Below are positions 16,254 through 26,136 of a stretch of DNA of 64,000 bases, one piece after another. The first letter of the stretch is position 1. Each line of letters begins with the position of its first letter. The stretch is from assembly GCA_963806495.1 (NCBI GenBank), contig CAWDYA010000006.1:248001-312000 (forward strand), in the 5' to 3' direction. Origin of the DNA: CAWDYA01 sp963806495 (GTDB taxonomy: Bacteria > Acidobacteriota > Polarisedimenticolia > JACPZX01 > DASXTC01). Below the pieces are notes generated by a model. That model was not told where the DNA came from, ran no database searches, and worked only from the letters and a program-made list of their open reading frames with translations. Made by a program: the position numbers and the translations under genes.

Positions 16254-19200
16254 TCAGGCGCTCCCGGCCGGCGAGTCGGCCTCCAGGAGCTGCCGCCCGC
16301 GCTTCAGGAAGCCCTGGTCAACCTTGATCGTCTTCTCGAGGCCCGGCCGGATGAAGAAGAAGACGACCCGGTTCACCTTCAGCCCCGTGATCTGGCTCAG
16401 GGCGCGTGCATAGATCAGCGCCTGCGGCTCGTACCATGCGAGGCGCGCCGTGGCCCCCGCGTCGTCGGAGACGTCATCGGTCTTGAAGTCGACGATCGTC
16501 AATCCACCTCCCGACTCGAAGACGAGATCCACCCGGCCTTCCGTGATGAACGTCTCGCCGGCGGCAACGAATGGCATCTCACGCAGGCATCGGGGCGAGG
16601 CGAGCGCCTCCTTGACGATGCGCCCCGTCAGCGCCTTGCGCGCCAGTTTCTCGACCTCGCCGGCCAGCTCCGGCCTTCCCACCTCCCCCGCCTCCTCCTC
16701 CGCGAGCAGATCCAGGTTGCGGCCGGTTGCGAGATCGATCCGTTCGAGCACCGCGTGCACGGCGGTGCCGAGCGCGCGGGAGCGTTCGGGGTCGGCCGGG
16801 CCGGCATCGCGGCGCGCCGGCGGCGTGCCGCCGATCCGCTCCATTCCGGAGGCGGAACGGAACGCCCGGCCGAACGGGGGCGCGGACAGGGCCACCTTGC
16901 GCGCCATGCGCCACCCTTCCTTCTCGAGCACGAACGCGGGATCGCCGCCGGCCTCCTGCGCCGCCCCCACCCGGAAAGGCCCCGCCTCCGCGGGCGTCGT
17001 CTCGAGCGATCCGCCGTCCAGGACCCACGCTCCCCGGTGCGACACGACCGCGGTATCGCCCCGGGCCGCGTCCAGGGCGGGGAGGAACCCGTGGTCGTGC
17101 AGCACGCGGTAGATCCCCCCGGGTTCTTCCCCGAGAAGACCGGCACGATCAGGTAGTCACGCGCCCGGGTAGCCGCCACATAGAAGAGACGGGCGCTCTC
17201 CGCCTCGAGACGCTGCTTCTCGCGTTCGGCGGCGTCGGCGTGACCGGCGGAGAGAAATCGGGCCGAGGCCGGCCCGAAGGCGAACTCCATTCGCGTCTCG
17301 CCGCCGGATCGCTCCACCACGAGACCGGGCGAGACGTTCCGCCCGCGGCCCGCGGTGTCGCACAGGATCACCATAGGGAACTCGAGCCCCTTGGCCTTGT
17401 GCACGGTCGAGATCCGTATCGCGTCGGCGTCGTCGCTGCCCGACTCGGCCTGCTCGGACAGCGGCGCCTCCCCTTCCTCGCGCTCCGCTTCGGCCATCGA
17501 TGAGAGCCATCGGACGAACGAGCCGAAGGTGGCGCCCCCGAGCGTCTCGTGCTTGCGGGCCAGATCGAGCGCCTTGAGAAGATTCGCCGCGCGCTGGTCC
17601 CCGTCGGGCTTGAGATAGAACAGGGACAGCGCGCCGGTCGACTCGAACAGGTCCTCGAGGGTGAGGGCGATCGATCGCGTGTTGCGCGTCGCGTGCAGCC
17701 TGGCCAGCAGATCGAACGACCTCTCGAACGGGGTGCCCCTTCCCACCCCTTCATGCGTGTACACCCAGTCCCCTCCCGAGGCGCGGTGGGTCAGCAGCTC
17801 CTCGTCGGAGTGGCCGAGGAACGGGCACCGCAGCGCCGACACCACGGCGAGCGTGTCGTGGGGGCTCTCGACGGCCTCGAGCACCGCCTGCAGCGCGCGC
17901 GTCTCCGAGCGCATGTAGTACCTCTTCCCGCCGGCGATGCGATACGGCACGCCGTGCTCGCGCAGCACCGCCTCGTACGCGTCGATCCCGGTGGAGGTGC
18001 GGAACAGCAGGGCGATGTCGCCGTAGCGCAGCGGGCGGACGCCGTCCTCCTCCGTCGTCGTCCAGCGCTCCCCCACCGCTTTGCGTATCAGCGCGACCAC
18101 GTGCCTCGCCTCGGCCAGACGCACCTCATCCGCCCGGGCCTCGGCCAGAGCGCCCGGACGAGGCGGGGTGAGCAGCAGGACCCGCACGGGGGTTTCCTTC
18201 GGGCAGCCCCGCACCGGCCCGGGCTCGCCGCGGAACGCGGCGATCGGCTCGTACCGCGGCTGATGGTGCGCCACCGTGTCCTCGACGATCAGGCGGCCGA
18301 ACAGGTCGTTCACCCAGGAGACGATCGAGGGCACCGTGCGGAAGTTCTGGGTCAGACGCCGCTGGTCGTCACCGCCGGCTCCCCGGGGATCCAGCAGCCG
18401 CCGCGACTCCTCGTACACCTCGATGTCGGCGCGGCGGAACCGGTAGATCGACTGCTTGGGATCCCCGACGACGAACAGCTTGCCCTCCACCGGCTTCGTC
18501 TCCCTCCAGTCGGTGCACTCCGGATCGGACGACGAGAGCAGGAAAAGGATCTCGGCCTGCAGCGGATCGGTGTCCTGGAACTCGTCCACCAGCAGACACG
18601 CGAACCTGTCGGCGAACGCCAGTCGCGCCGCACGGCTGTCGCGCAGCATGTCGCGGCAGATGATGAGCAGATCGGCGAAGTCGAGAAGGCGGCGGCTGTC
18701 CTTGGCCGCCCGGTAGGCGTGCAGGAACCCGTCGTAAATCCACAGCGCCACCGCGTGAGCGAAACGGGTGCGGGCGCGCCGCGTCGCATCGTCGCGCCGT
18801 TCGCGCAGCTCCCCGACGATCCGCTTCACCTCGGTGAGGTCCCCGGGCGGCGACCAGTTGGTCTTCGCGCCGGCCCGCGGGTTGAGATTCAACGCGTCCA
18901 GATGGGCCAGGAGCCTCGGGCCGGTGACACCCTGCAGCGCCAGGGCCCTCGCCGCCAGCTCGCGCACCCCCGCCAGCCCTGCGTCCTCCTCCACCCGGCA
19001 CGACGCGGCCAGCCGCTTCAGCTCGCCACACGCCTCGACGATCGTGTCGCGCGCGGCGATCAGCCCCGCATCTTCCTTCGGGGGCGGTTCCGGGCGGGCG
19101 TCACGGCTGCCTGCCAGCTCGAACGCCAGCCCGCGAAGCTGCTCGAGCGTGATCCCCAGACGCAGCGCCGTCGCCAGCGGCTCGCCGCCCGCCACCATCT

Positions 19201-19660
19201 CCCGCTCGAGCCACCGCTCCCAGGTCTCCTCCAGCAGCATCCTGGCGGCCAGCTCGTCGGCCACGGTGAACCGCGGGTCCACGTCGGCCTCGACCGGGCG
19301 CTCCCTCAGCAGTGACGCGGCGAAGGAGTGGATCGTCGTGACCATCGCCCGGTCGAGCGACTCGAGCGCCTCCTTGAGCACGCGGCTCCACGACTGCTGC
19401 GGGTCGACCTCGGCGAGCTCGTCCTCCAGGCGGCGGCGCAGCCTCAGCTTCAGCTCGCCCGCCGCCTTCTCGGTGAAGGTGATCACCGCGATCTTCTCGA
19501 GCGGCACCTCGGTCTTGAGGATCTCCGCCACGCGGTCGAGCAGCACGGTGGTCTTGCCGGTGCCGGCCCCCGCCTCCAGCAGGTACGACTCGGACAGACC
19601 GGTGCGGGCGCGGTCCCTCGCCTTCTGGTCGGACGGGGTCCGGCGCGTGGCACGGCTCAC
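16254..19660 (-). CDS. addA: AddA-like helicase-nuclease subunit (one frameshift)
   Basis: About 1135 residues after correction. UvrD/RecB-type superfamily 1 helicase with a C-terminal RecB-like nuclease, for processing double-strand breaks. Walker A GAGTGKTT is at 31-38, the DEFQDTD Walker B box near 357-363, motif III-like VVGDPKQSIYRFR follows, and motif V-VI regions include STVHKAKGLEFP and ARLFYVAATRARDYLI. The nuclease shows GRVDLVFESGG then IVDFKTDD, a PD-(D/E)xK signature. The frame breaks after SGKNPGG: the C6 run at 17115-17120 seems one base short, and adding it continues with IYRVLHDHGFLP. GTG start at 19660 overlaps the addB-like stop. Full-length AddA proteins are about this size. 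Confidence 0.85.
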
Positions 19661-22600
19661 GCGATCTCCTCCCGCATCCTCAGGTAGTCCGCGGCCGTGG
19701 CGTCGCCGCGCTTGCGGGCGAACCGCGCCTCGCGCCCTTCGCCACAGGCGAGCTTGAATTCGCAGTACCGGCAGGTCTCCGGCCCGGGATAGGCGAAGAA
19801 GACGCCGCGCGCGACGCCATTGAGAAACGTGGTGAGAACCCGCGCGAGATCCTCACGGCGACGATCGAGGGCTTCGGCCGTAAACCCGACCGTCTTGAAT
19901 CCCCCCTTACGGTCGACCGACAGGAAGCGCGCCTCCTCGGACCGTATGCCCGGCCGGGAACCGGACAGCAGCTTTTCGGCTGCGATCATGTAGAGCGGAA
20001 GCTGGACGGTCGTGCCCCCCTGCAGGCTGTCGACCCGGTACCTCCCCATGCCTCCCGTCTTGTAATCGGTCACACGCGCGGCCGCGCCGTCCCCGGTCAG
20101 GTCGATGCGATCGATACGTCCCTTCAGGCTCACCTGCCGGCCCGGCTGGATCTCGAAGACGACCGGATCGTCGCTCGATGCCGGGTCCTCCGCCTCCCCG
20201 CCGCCGGGCATCCCGTACCGGATCTCGAACCGGGATGGACGCCAGACGGTCTCGTCGGCCGCCTCCGCGGTCAGCGCGGCAGCGAGATCCTCGCGGATAC
20301 GCTCCTTCGTAATCGCCCACATCAGAGGGTAGCCGGCCACACCCTGCTGCTCCTCCTCGTCGAAGCACCGCCCGCACGCCTCGTCGAGCACGGCCAGCGC
20401 GTCCGGCATCATCCCGGGGGCCAGCGGGAGGAGCCCGCGCGCTCCGAGCGCCGTGAACGTCTCGAACAGGATCCGGTGCACGATGCCGCCCCTCCGCATC
20501 GCGTCAATCGTCTCGGCGTCCTCCGGCTCATCGAGCGGCTCGAGGCCGAGGACCCTCCCGATGAAATAGGCGAGCGGGCAGGCCGCGTACTCCTCAATCC
20601 GGCTCGCGGACACGGGGCCTCCCTCCGCCGTATGGACCTTCCTCAGGGCGTCGAGCACGTTGGGGCGCAGGATCACACCGTCGTACGCCGTGAACCGCGT
20701 CTCGCCCCATCGCGCCGCTTCCGCATCGAGCGCCCGCGAGAGCACGGGGTTGCCGCGCAGAAAGGCCGCGATCCTCCGCCGCATGTCCGGGCCGCCGCCC
20801 GACCCGGCGAGCGCTCGCCGGATCACCGCGAGGTCGAACTCGCGGGGAAACAGGGCTGCCGTGCTCTCGCGGGGCGCCAGCGACGACAGGCTCACGCGGT
20901 GCATCCGTGGCAGATCGTCCAGGGCGCGGTAGTCGAACCGCTCCCCCTCCAGCTCGGCGGCGATTCGCAGGAGGAACGGCGAGGGGTTGCGCGGCCGCGC
21001 GGTGCCCGGGTCGAGCCGCGGGTAGGAGATCAGCAGGCTCTCCGCCGCACAGGACCGCGCCAGCCGGAACAGCAGGCGCTCCTCCTCCAGACGGCGCCCC
21101 TTGGAAGGCAGCCAATCGGCCCCGATCACGCGTCCGATCGCCTCGCGCTCGTCGTCGAGCAGGATCGGATCCTGCCGCGGCAGGACGGGGAACTCCTTCT
21201 CGACCAGCCCGACCAGCGCCACCGTGTGGAACGACAGCAGGCGGGCGTCCATGACGTTGCCGATGAAGATCCCCGAGCGCTGGAACATGCCGTCCTCCGG
21301 ACGCCGTATCCTCCACTCGTCCAGCGCGCGGCGCACCACTTCCATGAACTCGGGAAGCCGGACCGGCGTCGTCACGTCATCGAGACCGCCGAGCCGCGAG
21401 ATCCGCCGCTCGAGGGGTTCGAGCGCGCCGTCGGCCGGCGCGTACCGGCGCAGAATCGCCATGCACCGTTGGGCGAGATCCGACCAGGATCCCTCCTCGG
21501 GAAGGCTTCCCACCGCCTCGTGCAGCGCGGCGATCTGGCTCCTCAGCTCCTTGACCGCCTTCCATTCCGCCGCCGCCGCGGCGGCCACCGGCCCGTCCCC
21601 TCGCGAATCCGAGCAGCTTGCGCGACTCCAGCTTCGCGAGCCGCAGGCTCCATTCGTCGAAGCCCCGCACGACGCCCGCCTCCCGGGACAGCCAATCCCA
21701 CAGCGAGGTCTGGCTGTCCCGCATCGTCAGGGAGAAGATGTCGATGACCGTCCGGCGGGACAGATCGTCCTCGCGCGCCGCGAGCAGCAGTCGCAGGGCG
21801 CGGGCGCCCAGCGTCGCGCCCACGGGCGTGCCCTCGGCCATGTAGTGGGGGACGCCTCCCGCGGTGCTCATGATGTCGGCGAGCGCCGTCCGGTACGCCT
21901 CTCCCAATCGGTACAGCAGCGCCATCTCCCCGAACGGGACGCTCCGTTCCCGCGCCCGCGAGACCAGCCACCGGACCGCCTCGACCGCCTCGCGCGCCTC
22001 GCCGGGTGCCGACAGCAGTGTCACCTCGGGCGGAGGGGCGGAAGCCTCGCGATCCGTCAGGTCCACGCGCTCCGTGATGAAGGAGCGGAACCAGTCCAGC
22101 ATCGGGAGCGTGTAGTCATACGAGACATCGCCCGGCTCGGAGCCGCAGGGGAAGAAGACGGCGCCCTGGCGGAAGGCGAGCGTCTCGTAGATCAGACGGC
22201 GCTGCAGCCAGGTGGCATCGTAGAAGCCGTACACCAGGACGGGGGGGCCGGGCGAGCCGGAGACCGCCGCCACGGCGGAGCGCATCAGAATCCTCCTCGT
22301 CGTGAAAGCGGCGATCGCGCAGCCGGTCATCGTACGCTTCGTACAGGTCCGCCAGATCGTCGAGCTTGTCGGCCGAGAGCGCTCCGGCCAATCGCGCCTC
22401 GGCGCCGGTCCGTCTCGCCCGGGCCGCCGCCCGCAGCGTGGCGGACTCCACGCCGGCGTCCTTGAGATCCCTTACCGTCGCACCGAGAGCCTCGAGGAAA
22501 CCCTCCTTCGTGGCGATCCTCTCGAAGTAGGTCCCCTTCGATCGCACGGCGATCGCCTCGCGAAGCAGCAGATCGCGGCCGAACTCGGGGATCTGTCGGC

Positions 22601-22892
22601 GCCCCTTGTCGACCATCGCCGGCGACCCGAGCTGCCGTGCGTGATCCTTCAGGAGCAGGAAGGAGATATTGGCGTGGCCCGACAGCCTGATCGCCAGCAG
22701 CCGCTGCAGGTGCAGCTTCAGATCGTTGCTGCCCACCAGAACGAGGAGGGGGCGGAGCGGATCGCCTTCCTTGAACGCGCGGACCTCGTCGACGAACGCC
22801 TCCGCAAGGCCACCCGGACCGGGGCGGGGGGAGGCGAGAACGAGCCGCACCCGGCGGAAACGACCCCGCGTCGGGGCCGTCGTGGGGCTCAC
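19657..22892 (-). CDS. addB: AddB-like exonuclease subunit (two frameshifts)
   Basis: About 1077 residues after two one-base corrections. It resembles AddB: an inactivated helicase-like body and a C-terminal PD-(D/E)xK nuclease (GRIDRIDLTGDG followed by VTDYKTGG) bounded by cysteines in EYAACPLAYFIG and CRYCEFKLACG that would hold a 4Fe-4S cluster. The GTG at 22892 overlaps the stop of the upstream nuclease. The first shift is at 22289-22290 (minus strand GGATTC), where removing one T joins FHDEED to LMRSAVAAVSG. The second is at about 21597-21607, where the same change in another GGATTC, or one base in the adjacent G4 run, joins KLLG to GPVAAAAAAEW. Both sides are well conserved. Confidence 0.8.
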
Positions 22893-23728
22893 CGGGACGC
22901 CGGCCCGCCGAACAGGCGGTATTGATCCGTGCCGGGCTCGAGCTCCGGGGGGGCCGGGTCCGATTCCGGCTCGCCCGCCCATTCCGGGCAGATCCCCTGA
23001 TAGTCGCACCAGGAGCAGAGCGGGCTGCGCCGGGCCGGGAACTCGGCGGTCGCCTCGATCTCCTGGATCGCGCGGATCGTGGCCAGCCGCGTGCGTTTGA
23101 GGTCCTCGGCCCTGCGGCGCTCCTCGAAGCGCTTGCCGTGTGCAAGATAGTGCCAGACGTGTCTGACCTCGCCCACGTCGGCGTACCGCTCGCGAAGAGC
23201 GATCTCGTACAACGTGAGCTGACGGTCCTTCCTGAGCGCCCCCGCTCGCGGGAGGCTGCCCGTCTTGTAGTCGTGGATCTCGATCGCGTCGTCGCCCACC
23301 CGGTCCACGCGATCGATGAAGCCGAGCATCCGGTACCGTCGCTCGCCGTCGAGGGCGAACTCGACGCGTGTCTCGCACCCGAGCACCTCGCCCGAGTCGA
23401 ACGGCTCGTTCTGCGTGAAGCAGGTCCGGACGCAGCGCCGCCCGGTCTCGCGATAGTGCTCCGGGGTCATTTTCTCCCGGACGATCCGGATCGACGGCGA
23501 CCAGCGCTGCTCCCACCGCTCGTCGAACATCGCCACGTAGTCCGATGCCGTCGACGATCGCGCGCGATCCAGATCGGTGTACAGATCCTCGAGCACTTCG
23601 TGGACCAGCTTGCCCATGAAGGCCTCGATTCCCTGCACATCCATGCGGATCCGGTCGATGTAGCGGTAGCGGTACTGGAGCGGGCAGTTCTCGAAGGTGC
23701 TGATGCGGGAGTGCGAGTAGACAGGCAC
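22889..23728 (-). CDS. RecB/Cas4-like PD-(D/E)xK nuclease
   Basis: 279 residues. A stand-alone nuclease domain: SRISTFENCPLQYRYRYI at the N-terminus, a central GFIDRVDRVGDDAIEIHDYKTG carrying the D-x(n)-(D/E)xK residues, and a C-terminal CSWCDYQGIC. With Cys in FENCP this makes the four-cysteine pattern of iron-sulfur nucleases such as Cas4 and AddB. The GTG at 23728 is chosen because GAGGAGGT lies about nine bases upstream. Its stop overlaps addB by GTGA, so it leads a three-gene operon with the AddAB-like pair. No cas1/cas2 or CRISPR repeats are near, so a repair role is likelier than a CRISPR one. Confidence 0.8.
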   Translation of the reverse strand: MPVYSHSRISTFENCPLQYRYRYIDRIRMDVQGIEAFMGKLVHEVLEDLYTDLDRARSSTASDYVAMFDERWEQRWSPSIRIVREKMTPEHYRETGRRCVRTCFTQNEPFDSGEVLGCETRVEFALDGERRYRMLGFIDRVDRVGDDAIEIHDYKTGSLPRAGALRKDRQLTLYEIALRERYADVGEVRHVWHYLAHGKRFEERRRAEDLKRTRLATIRAIQEIEATAEFPARRSPLCSWCDYQGICPEWAGEPESDPAPPELEPGTDQYRLFGGPASR

Positions 23729-23830
23729 GCGGCGCGGACCTCCTCGTGGGGTGATTCTCGAGCGTGACGCGGGCCGCAGTATACCACCGACGCGCGTCCG
23801 CCCGGTCCGTCGATGAGGCATAATGCCGCC

Positions 23831-24253
23831 ATGCCCGCGACACTCTCGTTCGGCGATCCGGTGGTGGTCCTCTCCGACCCGGGTGCGGGCACGGGCCTCA
23901 TCGCCGAGCTTCGCCGCACCGACGGCCGCGTCCTCTTCCCGCGCACGGGACGAAGCCTCTGGGCGCCGCTACGCGATCTGAGACGTGCCGAGGCGGCGTC
24001 GATCGAAGGATCCCTCGAGGCGGAGCTCGCCGCCCTGCTGTCGATCCTCGGCGGCGTCGAGCTGGAGGTGATGATCCACGAGCCGGATCGGTGCCGCCTG
24101 CTCGCCGCGCACGGCGCGATCCGGCCCGAGACGGTCGATGCGATCCGCGCGCGTCTCGGGGATCGGCTGCTCGGCTACGCGATCCGCCCGCTGGGGATGC
24201 GGCGCATGCAGACCGTCCTGGAGTTCGTCACCGCGCCCCGGCCGCCGGTCTGA
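23831..24253 (+). CDS. Hypothetical protein with a possible SH3/KOW-like N-terminal barrel
   Basis: 140 residues; I do not recognise the family. The N-terminal 45 residues (FGDPVVVLSDPGAGTGLIAEL, then GRVLFPRTGRSLWAPLRDLRR) look like a short beta-barrel of the SH3, KOW or CarD kind, followed by a helical and then an alpha/beta C-terminal part. No signal peptide or membrane segment. ATG 23831 is preferred to 23813 because the conserved-looking part starts shortly after. It is divergent from the nuclease operon, 102 bases away, and convergent with the methyltransferase gene, which it overlaps by 26 bases. Confidence 0.55.
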   Translation: MPATLSFGDPVVVLSDPGAGTGLIAELRRTDGRVLFPRTGRSLWAPLRDLRRAEAASIEGSLEAELAALLSILGGVELEVMIHEPDRCRLLAAHGAIRPETVDAIRARLGDRLLGYAIRPLGMRRMQTVLEFVTAPRPPV

Positions 24254-24953
24254 TTCCCACCATGAGCGCCTGGTGAAGGTGCCGCCAGGGAACCCAGACC
24301 TCGTGGCAGCCCGCCTCGCGCAGCCAGGCGACCTGATCGGACAGCCGCGCCGGGGTGTCGTTCTCCCGGTGCCTGCGGAGCCGGTCCTGGATCTCCTCCT
24401 CGGGGATGCCGCGCGATCGCATCGCCTCGACCTCCAGCCCGGTCAGCGCCTCCTGCTCGGCGAGGGTCTCCCCGGCAACCAGATCGCCGTTGAGGAAGAT
24501 CCCGCCGGGCCGTAGCGCCCTCACCGAATCGAGAACGAGCCGGCGTTTCTCGTCGTCGGCAAGGTGGTGGATCGCCAGGGCCGACAGCACGACGTCCCAC
24601 GGCCCCGAGGCCACCGGGTCGTAGACCGCCAGGTCGGCCATCTCGAGCGTGAAGCGGTTCTCGAAATCCGAGAGTCGCGCGCGCGCGTGCTCGATCATCT
24701 TCTCCGAGAAATCGACTCCGTGGGCGGTCGCGCCGGGGAACGTCTCGAGGATCCTGAGACTGACGGCGCCGGTCCCCGTCCCGAGATCGAGAAAGCGCGT
24801 CGCGCCGGGAGCCTCGCGGCGCACGAGCTGCATCGCCAGGCCGAGCATGTCGTCGTGCCGGTCCGCGAACCGCGCCTTGCCTGCATCGTACGTCGGCGCC
24901 GCGTCGTCGAACCTCGCCCGGACGGCATCCCGGTGGGACCGTTCAGTCGGCAT
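24228..24953 (-). CDS. Class I SAM-dependent methyltransferase
   Basis: 241 residues. SAM motif I is FLDLGTGTGAVSLRIL, the ribose-binding acid is at HGVDFSEKMIEHARARL, and the post-II region is DVVLSALAIHHLADDEKRRLV; this is the general UbiE-like small-molecule methyltransferase plan. The substrate is not evident. Two ATGs compete (24953 and 24962); both lie inside the end of the MFS transporter gene, so the genes overlap by 11 to 20 bases and are probably coupled. Confidence 0.8.
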   Translation of the reverse strand: MPTERSHRDAVRARFDDAAPTYDAGKARFADRHDDMLGLAMQLVRREAPGATRFLDLGTGTGAVSLRILETFPGATAHGVDFSEKMIEHARARLSDFENRFTLEMADLAVYDPVASGPWDVVLSALAIHHLADDEKRRLVLDSVRALRPGGIFLNGDLVAGETLAEQEALTGLEVEAMRSRGIPEEEIQDRLRRHRENDTPARLSDQVAWLREAGCHEVWVPWRHLHQALMVGIRPAAGAR

Positions 24954-26088
24954 GTCCCCCATGATGCGCCATCAGATGAAACAGTGTCAACGACAGCGCC
25001 GCCAGCAGCGCCACGAGCCCCGACACGCCGTACATCTTCCACGGTCCGACCGTGTCGAAGAGCCAACCGCTCGCGAAGGTCCCCACCACGGTGCCGAGGC
25101 CGAAGGTCAGCCCCGCGTACAGCGACTGCCCCGAGGCACGGAGATCGGCGGGGAAGAGACGATGCGTGCGGGTGACCGCCGCGATGTGGAACGCGCCGAA
25201 CGTGAAAGCGTGCAGGATCTGGGCGGGGATCACCACGGCGGGCGCCGCGCTGGCGGCGAACATCCCCCACCGCGCGGCCGCCAGCAGGCAGCAGGCCGCA
25301 AGCAGCGTGTCGGGACGCACGCGACTTGCGATGCGGCCGGAGAGGGACATCACGACGATCTCGGCCATGACGCCGAGCGCCCAGAGTGCCCCGATCGAGA
25401 CGCTTCCGTACCCGCTGCGCTCCATGGCGATGCTGAAGAACGCGTAGTAGGCGCCGTGGCTGGCCTGCATCAGCATGCAGCCGAGGAAGAAGACGATGAT
25501 CGCCGGCCGACGAAGGAACGCCCTCAGCGACGTGCGCCCCGGCGCGGGCTCGGCCATCACGTCCGGCAGCAGGAGCGAGGCCAGCCAGTTCAGACCCGCC
25601 CAGGCCAGCGTGCCGTACAGGACGATCTTCAGCGGCCGGTCGGCCACGACCGCCCCGAAGACGAGGGCCGAGACGATGAAGCCGACGCTGCCCCACGCCC
25701 GCGTTCGACCGTAGTCGATGGCGCGCCGCCGCGCGAGGTCCAGGCTGCTCGCCTCCACCATCGGGAGCCGGGGCCCGTCGACCATGGCCAGGGCCAGGCA
25801 GGCGAGAGCCAGCCCGGGGAAGCTGCCCGCCAGCAGGAAGCCGCCGAACGCCAGCACCGTCAGGAAGCAGGCGATCCGCGTCAGCCGGGATCGCCCCCCG
25901 CCCCGGTCGGCGCGATACGCCCACAGCACCGGGAAAATCGTCTTGCCGAGTGGAACGATCGCCGAGAGCACGCCGATCTGGAAACCGTTCAGGCCGAGCG
26001 TTTCGAAATAGAGGTTGAAGTACGGCAGCATCACGCCCAGGCCGGCGAAGTAGGTGAGATAGAAGAAGGCGTAGCGGGCGGTCAGCAT
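24943..26088 (-). CDS. MFS transporter (HcaT/MFS_1-like)
   Basis: 381 residues with twelve predicted membrane segments. The layout resembles the phenylpropionate permease-like MFS branch: N-terminal YFNLYFETLGLNGFQIGVLSA, AWGSVGFIVSALVFG in the middle and HAFTFGAFHIAAVTRTHRLFP in the second half. ATG 26088 begins MLTARYAFFYLTYFAGLG with no signal peptide. The substrate is not known. Its stop lies inside the start of the methyltransferase gene. Divergent from the hypothetical gene at 26137 with only 48 bases between starts. Confidence 0.75.
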   Translation of the reverse strand: MLTARYAFFYLTYFAGLGVMLPYFNLYFETLGLNGFQIGVLSAIVPLGKTIFPVLWAYRADRGGGRSRLTRIACFLTVLAFGGFLLAGSFPGLALACLALAMVDGPRLPMVEASSLDLARRRAIDYGRTRAWGSVGFIVSALVFGAVVADRPLKIVLYGTLAWAGLNWLASLLLPDVMAEPAPGRTSLRAFLRRPAIIVFFLGCMLMQASHGAYYAFFSIAMERSGYGSVSIGALWALGVMAEIVVMSLSGRIASRVRPDTLLAACCLLAAARWGMFAASAAPAVVIPAQILHAFTFGAFHIAAVTRTHRLFPADLRASGQSLYAGLTFGLGTVVGTFASGWLFDTVGPWKMYGVSGLVALLAALSLTLFHLMAHHGGHAD

Positions 26089-26136
26089 CGTGTGAGTGTA
26101 GATCCGGCAGGCGGCCGCGGGGTAAACTGCGGCATC

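Noticed and set aside
16000..16413. Plus-strand frame over the AT-rich region
   Set aside because: No ribosome site and the translation has no recognisable pattern; the minus-strand 45-residue frame has both.
22889..23728. Cas4 of a CRISPR system
   Set aside because: No repeats, cas1 or cas2 are nearby, and the gene is fused by overlap to addAB.
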